Shown here in pieces: positions 54,923 to 64,000 of a stretch of DNA of 64,000 nt. A model generated the notes under the pieces. The model did not search any database. It was not told the DNA's origin and worked only from the letters and a program-made list of their open reading frames with translations. The translations under genes and the position numbers were made by a program. Within the stretch, counting starts at the first letter, position 1; the number at the start of each line of letters is the position of its first letter. The DNA comes from Burkholderiales bacterium (lineage in GTDB: Bacteria > Pseudomonadota > Gammaproteobacteria > Burkholderiales > Burkholderiaceae_C): the NCBI GenBank assembly GCA_026932235.1, contig JAIXKR010000120.1, positions 45,377-109,376 of the forward strand. The letters are read 5' to 3'.

Positions 54923-55298
54923 GTCATACCCAGGACGTGCCTATTTTTTTTTGTATGATGCCATACGTACCCAGCAAAATTAGACTTTCCTGGGTACGCC
55001 ACTCATCTTGTCTCGCAATCGACATGCTTGCGCGTACGCTTGCTCGTCATTTGCTCGCTATGCGCGGCTGGGCCTCCCGCCTGCAACGCGTCGCTTCAGC
55101 GGACGGACTCACGCCCTTCAGCACCCTGGCATCGCGTATCAGTCCAGCGCACCAGGCAGCGCAGCACCTTGCGCTCGGCGCCCGAGCCGGACCGGCTGCT
55201 CGAACGCCTGGCCACCGACGGCCAGATCCAGACCGCGGAAGCCTCGCGAGACGCCTGGCAACGCGGCGCCGTGCAACTCTGACGACCCAACCCTGCTC
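54923..55298. other. Regulatory and degenerate stretch upstream of the nucleotidyltransferase-fold gene
   Basis: The first 80 bases are AT-rich (nine Ts at 54944-54952) and hold three CTGGGTA/TACCCAG half-sites and the hairpin GTATG-ATGC-CATAC at 54953-54966. From 55020 to 55298 the composition returns to GC-rich, but I see no gene in any frame. Short open frames there give unrelated Arg/Pro-rich products. It may be eroded coding DNA. Confidence 0.6.
54966..54998. promoter_or_regulatory. Inverted repeat upstream of the nucleotidyltransferase-fold gene
   Basis: CGTACCCAG (54966-54974) and CTGGGTACG (54990-54998) are perfect 9-bp arms 15 bases apart. A third half-site TACCCAG lies at 54927-54933, within 5 bases of the start codon. 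Such spacing suits a dimeric repressor and autoregulation. The binding protein is not known. Confidence 0.6.
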
Positions 55299-56022
55299 AT
55301 GCACGCCTGGACATTCCGAACCCGGTTCCGCCGCGCCGCCTTCGGCTGGAACGGATCGAAGCTGGCCATCGAGCGCATCCACGGCGCCCTGGCCGAGATC
55401 CGCGCAGCACTGAAGCGGGACCCTGCGCAAGCCGCGGAGGGTGCCGTCCTGTTCCTCGAGAAGCTCTCGCCGGCACTGTGCCAGGTCGCCAGCTCCTCTG
55501 GCGCGCTGGGCAACGCCACCTATGCGGCAGTACGGGAACTGGCGCCCATCATCAGCAAGGCACCAGTGGACAGCGCCACACGCAAGAAGTGGCTCGACCG
55601 CCTCTTCGAAGCCATCCAGAACGACGACCCGCCCTACATCGAGCACCTGGGCGACCACTGGGGCGAACTGTGCGCCACGCCCGAGCTGGCCTCGGCATGG
55701 GCCGACCAGCTGCTGCCCACCCTGCGACCCGAAGACCCTGACCCGCGCCGCACGCGACCACCTGCAGAAGCAACCGGCGTTCGCCATGCAATGCGCCCTG
55801 GCCGCACTGCACTGGATGTCGATGGGCCATGGCTACGAACTCACCGGTCTGGATGCGCACGAAGCGCACCGCCTGGCTCTCGACGGGGCCGAGGCTTGCC
55901 ACCAGCCCGAACTGGCGCTGGTGACGATCGAGCAGGCCCTCGGCCCCGATCGACCCATGTCCGCATGGCTGCGCCGAGTGCTTGGCCTGCCGAGCGCCGC
56001 CGCGGACAAGAAGGGCCCCTGA
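55299..56022 (+). pseudogene. Gene of unknown function with an internal deletion
   Basis: The N-terminal part reads from ATG 55299 (MHAWTFRTRFRRAAFGWNGS, then GAVLFLEKLSPAL and YIEHLGDHWGELCATPE) to about 55720. The rest is in the next frame from about 55723: CDPKTLTRAARDHLQKQPAF, then MSMGHGYELTGLDAHEAH, with the stop at 56022. From memory, intact relatives are about 400 residues with these two blocks some 190 residues apart, so a deletion plus frame change removed the middle. The family function is unknown to me. Confidence 0.6.
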
Positions 56023-56179
56023 GCAGCACACCCGCCGCCACACCGCCGGCCCGGAAGCCATGCGGCCCCAGCGCCAACCGGCAAACCACGCCGGCAGTTG
56101 GCCGTCGATGGCACGAGGGGTGACCCGCCAGCCTCGCCATCGACACAATGCGTTCATGGGAACGCGGGAGGATCACCCC

Positions 56180-56440
56180 ATGCGCCTGGCCGTCTACAAC
56201 GTGGAGAACCTCTTCGACCGGCCGAAGGCCATGAACCTCCGAAGCTGGAGCGAAGGCAAGGCCATCCTGCAGGACTTTGCGCCGCTCAGCCAGTTGCTGG
56301 GCGAAGTGAACTGCACCGCCGCCCGCAAGAAGCGCATGGCCGAACCGATGATCCGCCTGGAGTTCGAGAAGGGCGACGACGCCCCGTTCGTCATCCCGCG
56401 CCGCAACCGCGGCCAGCGGACTTCGGCGGACGTCCTCGAA
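56180..56440 (+). pseudogene. Truncated endonuclease/exonuclease/phosphatase-family gene
   Basis: Starting at ATG 56180 behind GGGAGG, the frame gives MRLAVYNVENLFDRPKAMN, the first strand and the metal-binding asparagine/glutamate of the EEP nuclease fold. It continues with ILQDFAPLSQLLGEVN and FVIPRRNRGQ. Similarity fades near 56417, and the frame runs into the 3' end of tRNA-Ser. Only about 80 of the usual 350 or more residues remain. Confidence 0.65.
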
Positions 56441-56448
56441 CCCATCAC

Positions 56449-56541
56449 TGGCGGAGTCGGAGGGATTCGAACCCTCGATGCAGGTTTTGCCCACATACTC
56501 CCTTAGCAGGGGAGCACCTTCGGCCACTCGGTCACGACTCC
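56449..56541 (-). tRNA. tRNA-Ser (GCT)
   Basis: On the minus strand the acceptor arms GGAGTCG and CGACTCC pair, the anticodon loop contains CTGCTAA (GCT), and a long variable arm of serine type follows (GTATGTGGGCAAAACCTGCAT). The T-loop reads GGTTCGAATCC. Discriminator G and an encoded CCA end at 56449. It lies 43 bases downstream of lysC, and the truncated nuclease gene abuts its 3' end. Confidence 0.96.
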
Positions 56542-56584
56542 AGCGCGAAGAAGCCGCGCATTCTAGCCTCGAAAAGGGCTGCGA

Positions 56585-57862
56585 TCACTCCGCGGCCACG
56601 CTGCCGGCGTCGAGTTCGAAGGCCTTGTGCAGCGCGCGCACGGCGAGCTCCATGTACTTCTCGTCGATGACCACGCTGGTCTTGATCTCGCTCGTGCTGA
56701 TCATCTGGATGTTGATGCCCTCCTCGGAGAGCGTGCGGAACATCCGGCTGGCCACGCCGACGTGGCTGCGCATGCCGATGCCGACGATCGAGACCTTGCA
56801 GATCTTCGGGTCCCCGATCACCTGCTGCGCGCCGGTGGCGGGGACGACGTTGTTCATCAGCAGATCGATCGTGCGCGCGTAGTCCCCGCGGTTGACGGTG
56901 AAGGAGAAGTCGGTGCGCCCGTCGTGCGAGACGTTCTGGATGATGACGTCGACGTCGATGTTGGCTTCGGCCACGGGGCCGAGAATCTGGAACGCCACGC
57001 CCGGCCGGTCGGGTACGCCCATGACGGTGATCTTGGCTTCGTCGCGGTTGAACGCGATTCCCGACACCACGGCTTTTTCCATCTTCTCGTCTTCCTCGAA
57101 AGTGATCAGCGTGCCCGAGCGGGATTCCTCCTCGAGCGGGATGTCCGGCGGCGTGAAGCTCGAGAGCACGCGCACCGGCACCTTGTACTTGCCGGCGAAC
57201 TCCACCGAGCGGATCTGCAGCACCTTGGAGCCCAGGCTCGCCATCTCGAGCATCTCCTCGAAGCTCACGCTGGCCAGGCGCCGCGCCTCGGGGACGATGC
57301 GCGGGTCGGTGGTGTAGACGCCGTCGACGTCGGTGTAGATGAGGCACTCGTCGGCGCCGAGTGCCGCCGCCACCGCGACGGCCGAAGTGTCGCTGCCGCC
57401 GCGGCCGAGCGTGGTCACGTCGCCTGCCTCGTTCAGGCCCTGGAAGCCGGTGATGATGACCACCTTGCCGGCGTCGAGTTCGGCGCGCACGCGCGCGTCC
57501 GCGATGTGCTGGATGCGTGCCTTGGTGAAGGCGTCGTCGGTGACGATGGGCACCTGCCAGCCCGCGAAGCTGACCGCCGGCTGCCCTTGCGCCTGCAGGG
57601 CAAGCGCCAGCAGCCCGACCGAGACCTGCTCGCCGGTGGCGGCGATGGCGTCCTGCTCGCGCAGGCTCTGCGGGGTGGACGTTGCCGGCGCCAGTTCCTT
57701 GGCCAGCGCGAGCAGGCGATTGGTCTCGCCGCTCATCGCCGAGGGCACGACCACGATGCGGTGCCCGGCGCGGGCCCACTTGGCCACGCGCAGGGCGACG
57801 TTGCGGATGCGCTCCGTCGAACCCATCGACGTGCCACCGTACTTATGAACGATCAATGCCAT
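56585..57862 (-). CDS. lysC: Aspartate kinase
   Basis: It phosphorylates aspartate, the entry to lysine, methionine and threonine synthesis. The 425-residue monofunctional enzyme begins IVHKYGGTSMGSTERIRNVA and has the kinase block GRGGSDTSAVAVAAALGADE. Two ACT domains lie in the C-terminal half (VMGVPDRPGVAFQILGPVAE and VSIVGIGMRSHVGVASRMF), which usually carry feedback inhibition by lysine and threonine. I start at the ATG at 57862 (MALIVHKYGG). It is downstream of tilS by 97 bases. Confidence 0.97.
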   Translation of the reverse strand: MALIVHKYGGTSMGSTERIRNVALRVAKWARAGHRIVVVPSAMSGETNRLLALAKELAPATSTPQSLREQDAIAATGEQVSVGLLALALQAQGQPAVSFAGWQVPIVTDDAFTKARIQHIADARVRAELDAGKVVIITGFQGLNEAGDVTTLGRGGSDTSAVAVAAALGADECLIYTDVDGVYTTDPRIVPEARRLASVSFEEMLEMASLGSKVLQIRSVEFAGKYKVPVRVLSSFTPPDIPLEEESRSGTLITFEEDEKMEKAVVSGIAFNRDEAKITVMGVPDRPGVAFQILGPVAEANIDVDVIIQNVSHDGRTDFSFTVNRGDYARTIDLLMNNVVPATGAQQVIGDPKICKVSIVGIGMRSHVGVASRMFRTLSEEGINIQMISTSEIKTSVVIDEKYMELAVRALHKAFELDAGSVAAE

Positions 57863-57959
57863 GAAAGTCTGCCGACGCGACGCAAGCCACAGGGCGCAGC
57901 GAGCCAGCTCGGCGCTGCGCAAAAGCTTGGAATTGTAGTGGCTGGTACGTGCGCGGCGA

Positions 57960-59288
57960 TCAGGGCAGCCAGTGCAGGCGCACGCGCGGCGCACCCGGCA
58001 GCGCCTGCGCGCGTGCGTCCAGGCCCAGGCCGGGAACGAAGACGAGTTGCCCTTGCGCCCAGAGCAGTGGCGCGTTGCGCTCCCAGGGGGGAACGCCGAG
58101 CTCCTGGAACTGCTTCTTCAGCCGCCGTGGCGGGCCCTGCGGATGACGCTGAAACTGCTCGCCGCCCCGGCGCGGGCGCAGCTCGCAGTCACGCAGTCGC
58201 GCAGCGGGAACTCCGCCTTCGTGCACGTGCTCGACGCGCCAGCGGCCCACCCAGGGCGGCACTTCGTAGTCGCCGGGTTGCGAGAGGTCGATGCTGCGCA
58301 TCCGATCCGACGGCGCGACGATGGTGTGCGTGCTCGCGCTCGCGTTCGCGCTCGGCCTCACCGCAATCAGCCGCCCGCGATACACGCGCAGCTCGGCATC
58401 GCCCGCCGGCCATCGCGCCTGAGTTGCCCCCGGCAGCTCCTGCAGCAGCCGGTGCAACAGGGACATCGGCCAACCGGGGGCGAGCGCGCGCGCAAGCCAC
58501 GCGTGCAATGCCGCGGCGCGCCGCGCCGGGCTCAGCTCGAGCCACGCTGGGATCCGCAGCGCGTCACCGTCGCACAGCGCCCGCAGATCCTGCGTGGCGA
58601 CCTCATGCTCCAGCGCGCGCGCCAGCGCCGCACGGCGTGCCACGGCCGCCAGCGCCACCTCGGCTTCCGGGAAGGCCGCCTGCAGCGCCGGCCAGACCTG
58701 CGTGCGCAGGCGGCTGCGCGCGAAGCGGGGGTCGGCATTGGACGGATCGAGCACCGCGCGCAGGCGCCAGCGCCGCGCGTAAGCCTCGATCGCCGCGCGC
58801 GGCTGCTCCAGCCAGGGACGCAGCCACACGATGCCGTCGCGTTCGCGCCGCGCCGGCATCGCCGCCAGGCCCGCCGAGCCCGCCCCACGCAGCGCCTGCA
58901 GCAGCACCGTCTCCGCCTGGTCGCGGCGATGCTGCGCCAGCAGCACGACGCTGCAGCCGGCCGCATGCGCCATCGCGGCCAGGGCACGGTAGCGTTCGCG
59001 CCGCGCCCAGGCCTCGATGCTTTCGCCGCGCGCGGGGCCGCCCCGCAGACGCTGCTCGTGGAACTCGATCGCCAAGCCGCGGCGGGCCCAGCGCCGGCAC
59101 TGCGCCGCCACGCCTGCCAGCCAGGAATCGGCCTCGGGCTGCAGGCCATGGTGCACGTGCAGTGCATGCACCTGCACGCCAAGCGGTGTGGCCAGGCGGG
59201 CACAGGCGTGCAGCAGTGCGGTCGAGTCGATGCCGCCGCTCACGGCCACCGCCAGGTGCAGCCCGCCCGTCGGCGCCCCGGCGTCCAT
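57960..59288 (-). CDS. tilS: tRNA(Ile)-lysidine synthetase
   Basis: TilS converts cytidine 34 of the tRNA-Ile CAU anticodon to lysidine, so that AUA is read as isoleucine. The 442-residue protein has the ATP loop AVAVSGGIDSTALLHAC near residue 15, HVHHGLQPEADSWL, and LAQHRRDQAETVLLQALRG. A C-terminal substrate-recognition domain follows (GGEQFQRHPQGPPRRLKKQF, WERNAPLLW). It starts 21 bases after accA stops. Confidence 0.95.
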   Translation of the reverse strand: MDAGAPTGGLHLAVAVSGGIDSTALLHACARLATPLGVQVHALHVHHGLQPEADSWLAGVAAQCRRWARRGLAIEFHEQRLRGGPARGESIEAWARRERYRALAAMAHAAGCSVVLLAQHRRDQAETVLLQALRGAGSAGLAAMPARRERDGIVWLRPWLEQPRAAIEAYARRWRLRAVLDPSNADPRFARSRLRTQVWPALQAAFPEAEVALAAVARRAALARALEHEVATQDLRALCDGDALRIPAWLELSPARRAAALHAWLARALAPGWPMSLLHRLLQELPGATQARWPAGDAELRVYRGRLIAVRPSANASASTHTIVAPSDRMRSIDLSQPGDYEVPPWVGRWRVEHVHEGGVPAARLRDCELRPRRGGEQFQRHPQGPPRRLKKQFQELGVPPWERNAPLLWAQGQLVFVPGLGLDARAQALPGAPRVRLHWLP

Positions 59289-59309
59289 GGGCCGCGCCGA
59301 AGCTCGCCC

Positions 59310-60281
59310 TCAGCGCTCCTTCGTGTCGGTGAAGCGCCCGTAGGCCTGCAGCCGCTCGTAGCGCCGCTGCAGCAGCTCCTTGGGCTTCAAGTCGACCACC
59401 TGGCGCAGCGCGTCGTTGAGCGCGCGCTTGAGCTGCGCGGCCATCCACTTGGGGTCGCGGTGCGCGCCGCCCACGGGCTCGTTGACGATCTTGTCGACGA
59501 CGCCCAGCGCCTTCAGGCGGTGCGCGGTGATTCCCAGCGCCTCGGCGGCATCGCTGGCGCGCTCCGCGGTCTTCCAGAGGATGGATGCACAGCCCTCGGG
59601 CGAGATCACCGAATAGACGCTGAACTGCAGCATCAGCACCTGGTCGCCGACGCTGATGGCCAGCGCGCCGCCGGAGCCGCCCTCGCCGATGATGGTGCAG
59701 ACGATGGGCACCTGCAGCTGCGCCATCTCGAAGATGTTGCGACCGATGGCTTCGGACTGGCCCCGCTCCTCGGCGCCGATCCCCGGATAGGCGCCGGGCG
59801 TGTCGACGAAGGTGAACACCGGCAGGCCGAACTTCTCGGCCAGCTTCATCATGCGCAGCGCCTTGCGGTAGCCCTCGGGGCGGGACATGCCGAAGTTGCG
59901 CGCCGTGCGCTCCTTGGTGTCGCGACCCTTCTGATGGCCGATGACCATGCAGGGCTGGCCGTTGAAGCGCGCCAGGCCGCCGACGATGGAGAGGTCGTCG
60001 GCGAAGTGCCGGTCGCCGTGCAGCTCCTGGAAGTCGGTGAAGATCTCGGCGACGTAGTCCAGCGTGTAGGGCCGCTGCGCGTGACGCGCGATCTGCGTCA
60101 CCTGCCAGGGCGAGAGGCTGGAATAGATGTCCTTGGTGAGCTGCTGGCTCTTCTTGGACAGGCGATCGATCTCGTCGGAGATGTCGACCGCCGACTCGTT
60201 CTGCACGAAGCGCAGTTCGTCGATCTTGGACTCGAGTTCGGCGATGGGCTGCTCGAAATCCAGAAAGTGACGTTTGCTCAT
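59310..60281 (-). CDS. accA: Acetyl-CoA carboxylase carboxyltransferase, alpha subunit
   Basis: AccA with AccD transfers CO2 from carboxybiotin to acetyl-CoA, making malonyl-CoA for fatty acid synthesis. The 323-residue protein is of standard length and has [56 protein letters not shown] and [20 protein letters not shown]. Its ATG overlaps the stop of the glycosylase gene as ATGA. accD is not in this window. Confidence 0.97.
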   Translation of the reverse strand: MSKRHFLDFEQPIAELESKIDELRFVQNESAVDISDEIDRLSKKSQQLTKDIYSSLSPWQVTQIARHAQRPYTLDYVAEIFTDFQELHGDRHFADDLSIVGGLARFNGQPCMVIGHQKGRDTKERTARNFGMSRPEGYRKALRMMKLAEKFGLPVFTFVDTPGAYPGIGAEERGQSEAIGRNIFEMAQLQVPIVCTIIGEGGSGGALAISVGDQVLMLQFSVYSVISPEGCASILWKTAERASDAAEALGITAHRLKALGVVDKIVNEPVGGAHRDPKWMAAQLKRALNDALRQVVDLKPKELLQRRYERLQAYGRFTDTKER

Positions 60282-60982
60282 CAATACTCCACCGGCAGCG
60301 GGTCGAGGCTGCGCCAAATATACCAAGTCGCCACCGACCGAAACGGCGCCCAGGCCTCGCCGAGCTCGCGCGCCTCGGCGCGCGAGACGGGCTCGCCGCT
60401 GAAGTAGTTCAGGCTCACGCCGCGCAGCAGGCCGATGTCGTCCAGCGGCAGCACGTTCGGGCGCATGAGGTGGAAGATGAGGAACATCTCCGCCGTCCAG
60501 CGGCCGATGCCGCGGATGGCCACGAGCTCGGCGATGATGGCCTCGTCGTCCATGCCCTGCCACTGCGGCACGTGCACGCTGCCGGCCTCGAAGTGGCGCG
60601 CCAGATCGAGCAGGTACTCGGCCTTGCGCAGCGACAGCCCGGCCTCGCGCAGCCGCGCCGTCGGCTGCGCAAGCACGCTCTCGGGCGTGACCGCCTCGCC
60701 CTCCTGCGCCTCCTGCGCGACCAGCCGCACGAAACGCTCCCACACCGACTGCGCCGCCTTCACCGAGATCTGCTGCCCGACGATGGAGCGCGCAAGCGTG
60801 CCGAAGGCATCGCCTCGGCTTTGCAGGCAAGCGCTGCCATAGCGCGGGATGAGGCGCTTCATGACGCGGTCGCGCCGCGCCAGGTGCCGGCAGGCCTCTT
60901 CCCAGTACAGAGGCGCCGAGGCGCCCGCCTGCGGCGGCGGCGCCGCGGCGGCCGTCTTGCTCGCGATGGGGCGCTTGGGCAA
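60281..60982 (-). CDS. DNA-3-methyladenine glycosylase II-like (HhH-GPD)
   Basis: The 233-residue protein is an alkylation-repair base excision glycosylase. It has [20 protein letters not shown] and the helix-hairpin-helix/GPD block [17 protein letters not shown]. The catalytic aspartate lies in [13 protein letters not shown]. It lacks the iron-sulfur cysteines of Nth/MutY. It sits 4 bases after cysS and overlaps accA by ATGA, so DNA repair and lipid synthesis genes share a transcript. Confidence 0.92.
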   Translation of the reverse strand: MPKRPIASKTAAAAPPPQAGASAPLYWEEACRHLARRDRVMKRLIPRYGSACLQSRGDAFGTLARSIVGQQISVKAAQSVWERFVRLVAQEAQEGEAVTPESVLAQPTARLREAGLSLRKAEYLLDLARHFEAGSVHVPQWQGMDDEAIIAELVAIRGIGRWTAEMFLIFHLMRPNVLPLDDIGLLRGVSLNYFSGEPVSRAEARELGEAWAPFRSVATWYIWRSLDPLPVEY

Positions 60983-60986
60983 GGCT

Positions 60987-62375
<1,389 letters not shown>

Positions 62376-62412
62376 GCGTCGGCAGCGCGGGCACAAGGCG
62401 CGGCCCTGCGCC

Positions 62413-62442
62413 TGGCAAGGCGTCGAAGGCGCCCGATAGAAT
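62413..62442 (+). promoter_or_regulatory. Possible promoter of ppiA
   Basis: TGGCAA and TAGAAT are separated by 18 bases, 67 bases before the ppiA ATG, between the divergent cysS and ppiA genes. The fit to the sigma-70 consensus is moderate. Confidence 0.3.
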
Positions 62443-62509
62443 CGTCCAGTATAGCGAGCGGCGCTGGGTGCGGATCCCCCGTGCGCGGGCCTGCCGCCAG
62501 GGAGAATCC

Positions 62510-63097
62510 ATGCAAGACAAGAAGCCGCGCCGCTTCGGCGCGACGCGATCGATCCCGGCCGTCGCCATGGCGCTGGTTCTCGGGCTCGCCGCCGTTCCCG
62601 CCGCCTGGGCGCAGAAGGTGCGCCTGTCCACCAGCCAGGGCGACATCGTGCTCGAGCTCGACGCGGCCAAGGCACCCAAGTCGGTGGAGAACTTCGTCCA
62701 GTACGTGAAGGCCGGCCACTACGACGGCACCATCTTCCACCGCGTGATCGACGGCTTCATGATCCAGGGCGGCGGCTACAGCGCCGAGCGGGTGCAGAAG
62801 CCCACGCGCGCGCCGATCCCGCTGGAGGCCGGCAACGGCCTGTCCAACCTGCGCGGCACGATCGCGATGGCGCGCACCGCGGCACCCAACAGCGCCACCT
62901 CGCAGTTCTTCATCAACGTGGTCGACAACCTGCCGCTGGACAGCTACGGCGGCGGCTACGCCGTCTTCGGCAAGGTGGTGCAGGGCATGGACGTGGTCGA
63001 CCGCATCAAGGCCGTTCCCACCGCCGACCGCGGCCCGGCGTTCGCCAACCTGCCGGTCACCGACGTCGTCATCCGCAAGGCCATCCTGGAGGAATAA
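62510..63097 (+). CDS. ppiA: Periplasmic cyclophilin-type peptidyl-prolyl isomerase
   Basis: The 195-residue protein has a signal peptide ([18 protein letters not shown], cleavage near residue 35) and a cyclophilin domain with [20 protein letters not shown] and [20 protein letters not shown]. It speeds folding of exported proteins. GGGAGA precedes the ATG. The cytoplasmic paralogue follows 3 bases later. Confidence 0.93.
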   Translation: MQDKKPRRFGATRSIPAVAMALVLGLAAVPAAWAQKVRLSTSQGDIVLELDAAKAPKSVENFVQYVKAGHYDGTIFHRVIDGFMIQGGGYSAERVQKPTRAPIPLEAGNGLSNLRGTIAMARTAAPNSATSQFFINVVDNLPLDSYGGGYAVFGKVVQGMDVVDRIKAVPTADRGPAFANLPVTDVVIRKAILEE

Positions 63098-63100
63098 GCC

Positions 63101-63601
63101 ATGAGCAAGACCGTGAAGATGCAGACCAGCCTCGGGACGCTGGACATCGAGCTCGACGACGAGAAGGCACCCGAGAGCGTGCGCAACTTCCTCGCCTACG
63201 TCGAGAAGGGCCACTTCGACGGCACCGTGTTCCACCGCGTGATCAAGGGCTTCATGATCCAGGGCGGCGGCTTCGAGCCCGGCATGAAGCAAAAGGCCAC
63301 CGACAAGCCCATCGCCAACGAAGCGAAGAACGGCCTGAAGAACCTGAAGTACACGCTGGCGATGGCGCGCACCTCGGACCCGCACTCGGCGACGGCGCAG
63401 TTCTTCATCAACACCAGCGACAACGGCTTCCTCGACAACGATCGCGCGCAGGACGGCTGGGGCTACGCCGTCTTCGGCAAGGTCGTCGCCGGCACCGAGG
63501 CGGTGGACGCGATCGAGAAGGTGCGCACCGGCCGCAAGGGCTTTCACGACGACGTGCCGCTCGACGACGTGGTGATCCAGAGCGTGCTGGTCGTGGGCTG
63601 A
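63101..63601 (+). CDS. ppiB: Cytoplasmic cyclophilin-type peptidyl-prolyl isomerase
   Basis: The 166-residue protein is a cyclophilin without a signal peptide. It has [39 protein letters not shown] and [17 protein letters not shown]. It follows the periplasmic form by 3 bases and is clearly co-transcribed. The pair are close paralogues serving two compartments. Confidence 0.95.
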   Translation: MSKTVKMQTSLGTLDIELDDEKAPESVRNFLAYVEKGHFDGTVFHRVIKGFMIQGGGFEPGMKQKATDKPIANEAKNGLKNLKYTLAMARTSDPHSATAQFFINTSDNGFLDNDRAQDGWGYAVFGKVVAGTEAVDAIEKVRTGRKGFHDDVPLDDVVIQSVLVVG

Positions 63602-63641
63602 ACGCCCGCGACGTCGCGCGTTCGAAGTGGGCCCTGCCCAG

Positions 63642-64000
63642 GTGAGCGAAGCGGCGGCCCTGCCCGTCTGGGCGCCCAGGGCAGGCTGGCGCGCCATCGA
63701 CTTCGTCGCCGACCTGCATCTGGCACCCGACCATCCGCGCACGCTGCAGGCCTTCGAGACCTACCTGCAGGAGGGCGCGGCCGACCACGTGCTGCTGCTG
63801 GGCGACGTGTTCGAAGTCTGGGTCGGCGACGACGCGCGCGCGTTCCCCTTCGAGCGCGCGCTGCTGGACCTGCTGCAGCGCGCGGCGCGCCGGCGCACGC
63901 TGGCCTTCATGCCCGGCAACCGGGACTTCCTCTTCGGCACACGCTTGCTCGCCGAACTGGGCATGAGCGCCCTGCCCGACCCCTGCTGCCTGCACGCCGC
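63642..64000 (+). CDS. lpxH: UDP-2,3-diacylglucosamine diphosphatase, 5' part
   Basis: LpxH cleaves UDP-2,3-diacylglucosamine to lipid X in lipid A synthesis. The visible ~119 residues have the metallophosphoesterase motifs FVADLHLAPDH, VLLLGDVFEVWVGDD and FMPGNRDFLFGTRLLAEL in the right order and spacing. I start at the GTG at 63642 (VSEAAALPVW). A GTG at 63628 is another option. The gene runs off the end of the window. Linkage of ppiB to lpxH is common in beta-proteobacteria. Confidence 0.9.
   Translation, partial: MSEAAALPVWAPRAGWRAIDFVADLHLAPDHPRTLQAFETYLQEGAADHVLLLGDVFEVWVGDDARAFPFERALLDLLQRAARRRTLAFMPGNRDFLFGTRLLAELGMSALPDPCCLHA

Noticed and set aside
54941..54952. Run of nine Ts as a terminator
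   Set aside because: No GC-rich stem precedes it on the plus strand, and it lies within the promoter region of the minus-strand gene.

Overview
This 64 kb, GC-rich window looks like chromosomal DNA of a betaproteobacterium of the order Burkholderiales, probably near the Rubrivivax/Leptothrix group. The supporting evidence is a class I PHA synthase with PhaB and a phasin, an E3 subunit that carries its own lipoyl domain, a tripartite tricarboxylate transporter with a Bug-type receptor, and a DUF934-linked sulfate assimilation block. No database search was possible. Family names come from motifs, length and gene order.

Layout. 1-0.9 kb: decayed IS91-like transposase. 0.9-3.7 kb: two SRPBCC-fold proteins, divergent from a TonB-family protein with a long charged coiled coil. 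3.7-10 kb: tandem glycine riboswitch, then gcvT-gcvH-gcvP and a one-chain L-serine dehydratase, together a route from glycine through serine to pyruvate. 10-13.2 kb: an unknown gene, phaB and phaC. 13.3-18 kb: a small membrane protein, pgeF, a GST-type isomerase with a short FAH-family hydrolase, a Nudix hydrolase, and a degenerate GGDEF/EAL protein. 18-27.7 kb: pyruvate dehydrogenase (aceE-aceF-lpd) divergent from a PAS histidine kinase/FixJ-type regulator pair. 27.7-36 kb: folD, a DUF4124/glutaredoxin protein, an MFS permease, rmuC, a 2-hydroxyacid dehydrogenase, a Na+/H+ antiporter, an HDAC-family hydrolase and a phasin.

36-45.5 kb is a catabolic locus. acnD, prpF and a substrate-binding-fold gene without a signal peptide run on the minus strand. 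A Bug-like fragment, a double-winged-helix GntR regulator and tctCBA run on the plus strand. No prpB or prpC is present, so tricarboxylate use (trans-aconitate or a relative) seems likelier than a complete methylcitrate cycle. 45.8-51.1 kb: sulfite reductase, a DUF934-CysH fusion with APS-reductase cysteines, a siroheme methyltransferase, a 7Fe ferredoxin and ferredoxin-NADP reductase. 51.2-53.5 kb: TPP riboswitch and a TonB-dependent receptor.

53.6-56.5 kb: tRNA-Asn and tRNA-Ser bracket a short, worn accessory segment. It holds a GSU2403-type nucleotidyltransferase-fold gene behind a strong inverted repeat, a gene with an internal deletion, and a truncated endonuclease-like gene that ends at tRNA-Ser. 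56.5-64 kb is housekeeping: lysC, tilS, accA, a 3-methyladenine glycosylase and cysS on the minus strand, then two cyclophilins and the start of lpxH on the plus strand.

The most rewarding points are the signal-less binding-protein-fold gene tied to prpF/acnD, the TPP-controlled TonB receptor, the paired repressor-like sites around the phasin promoter, the palindromic element inside the lpd linker, and the tRNA-bracketed remnant island.
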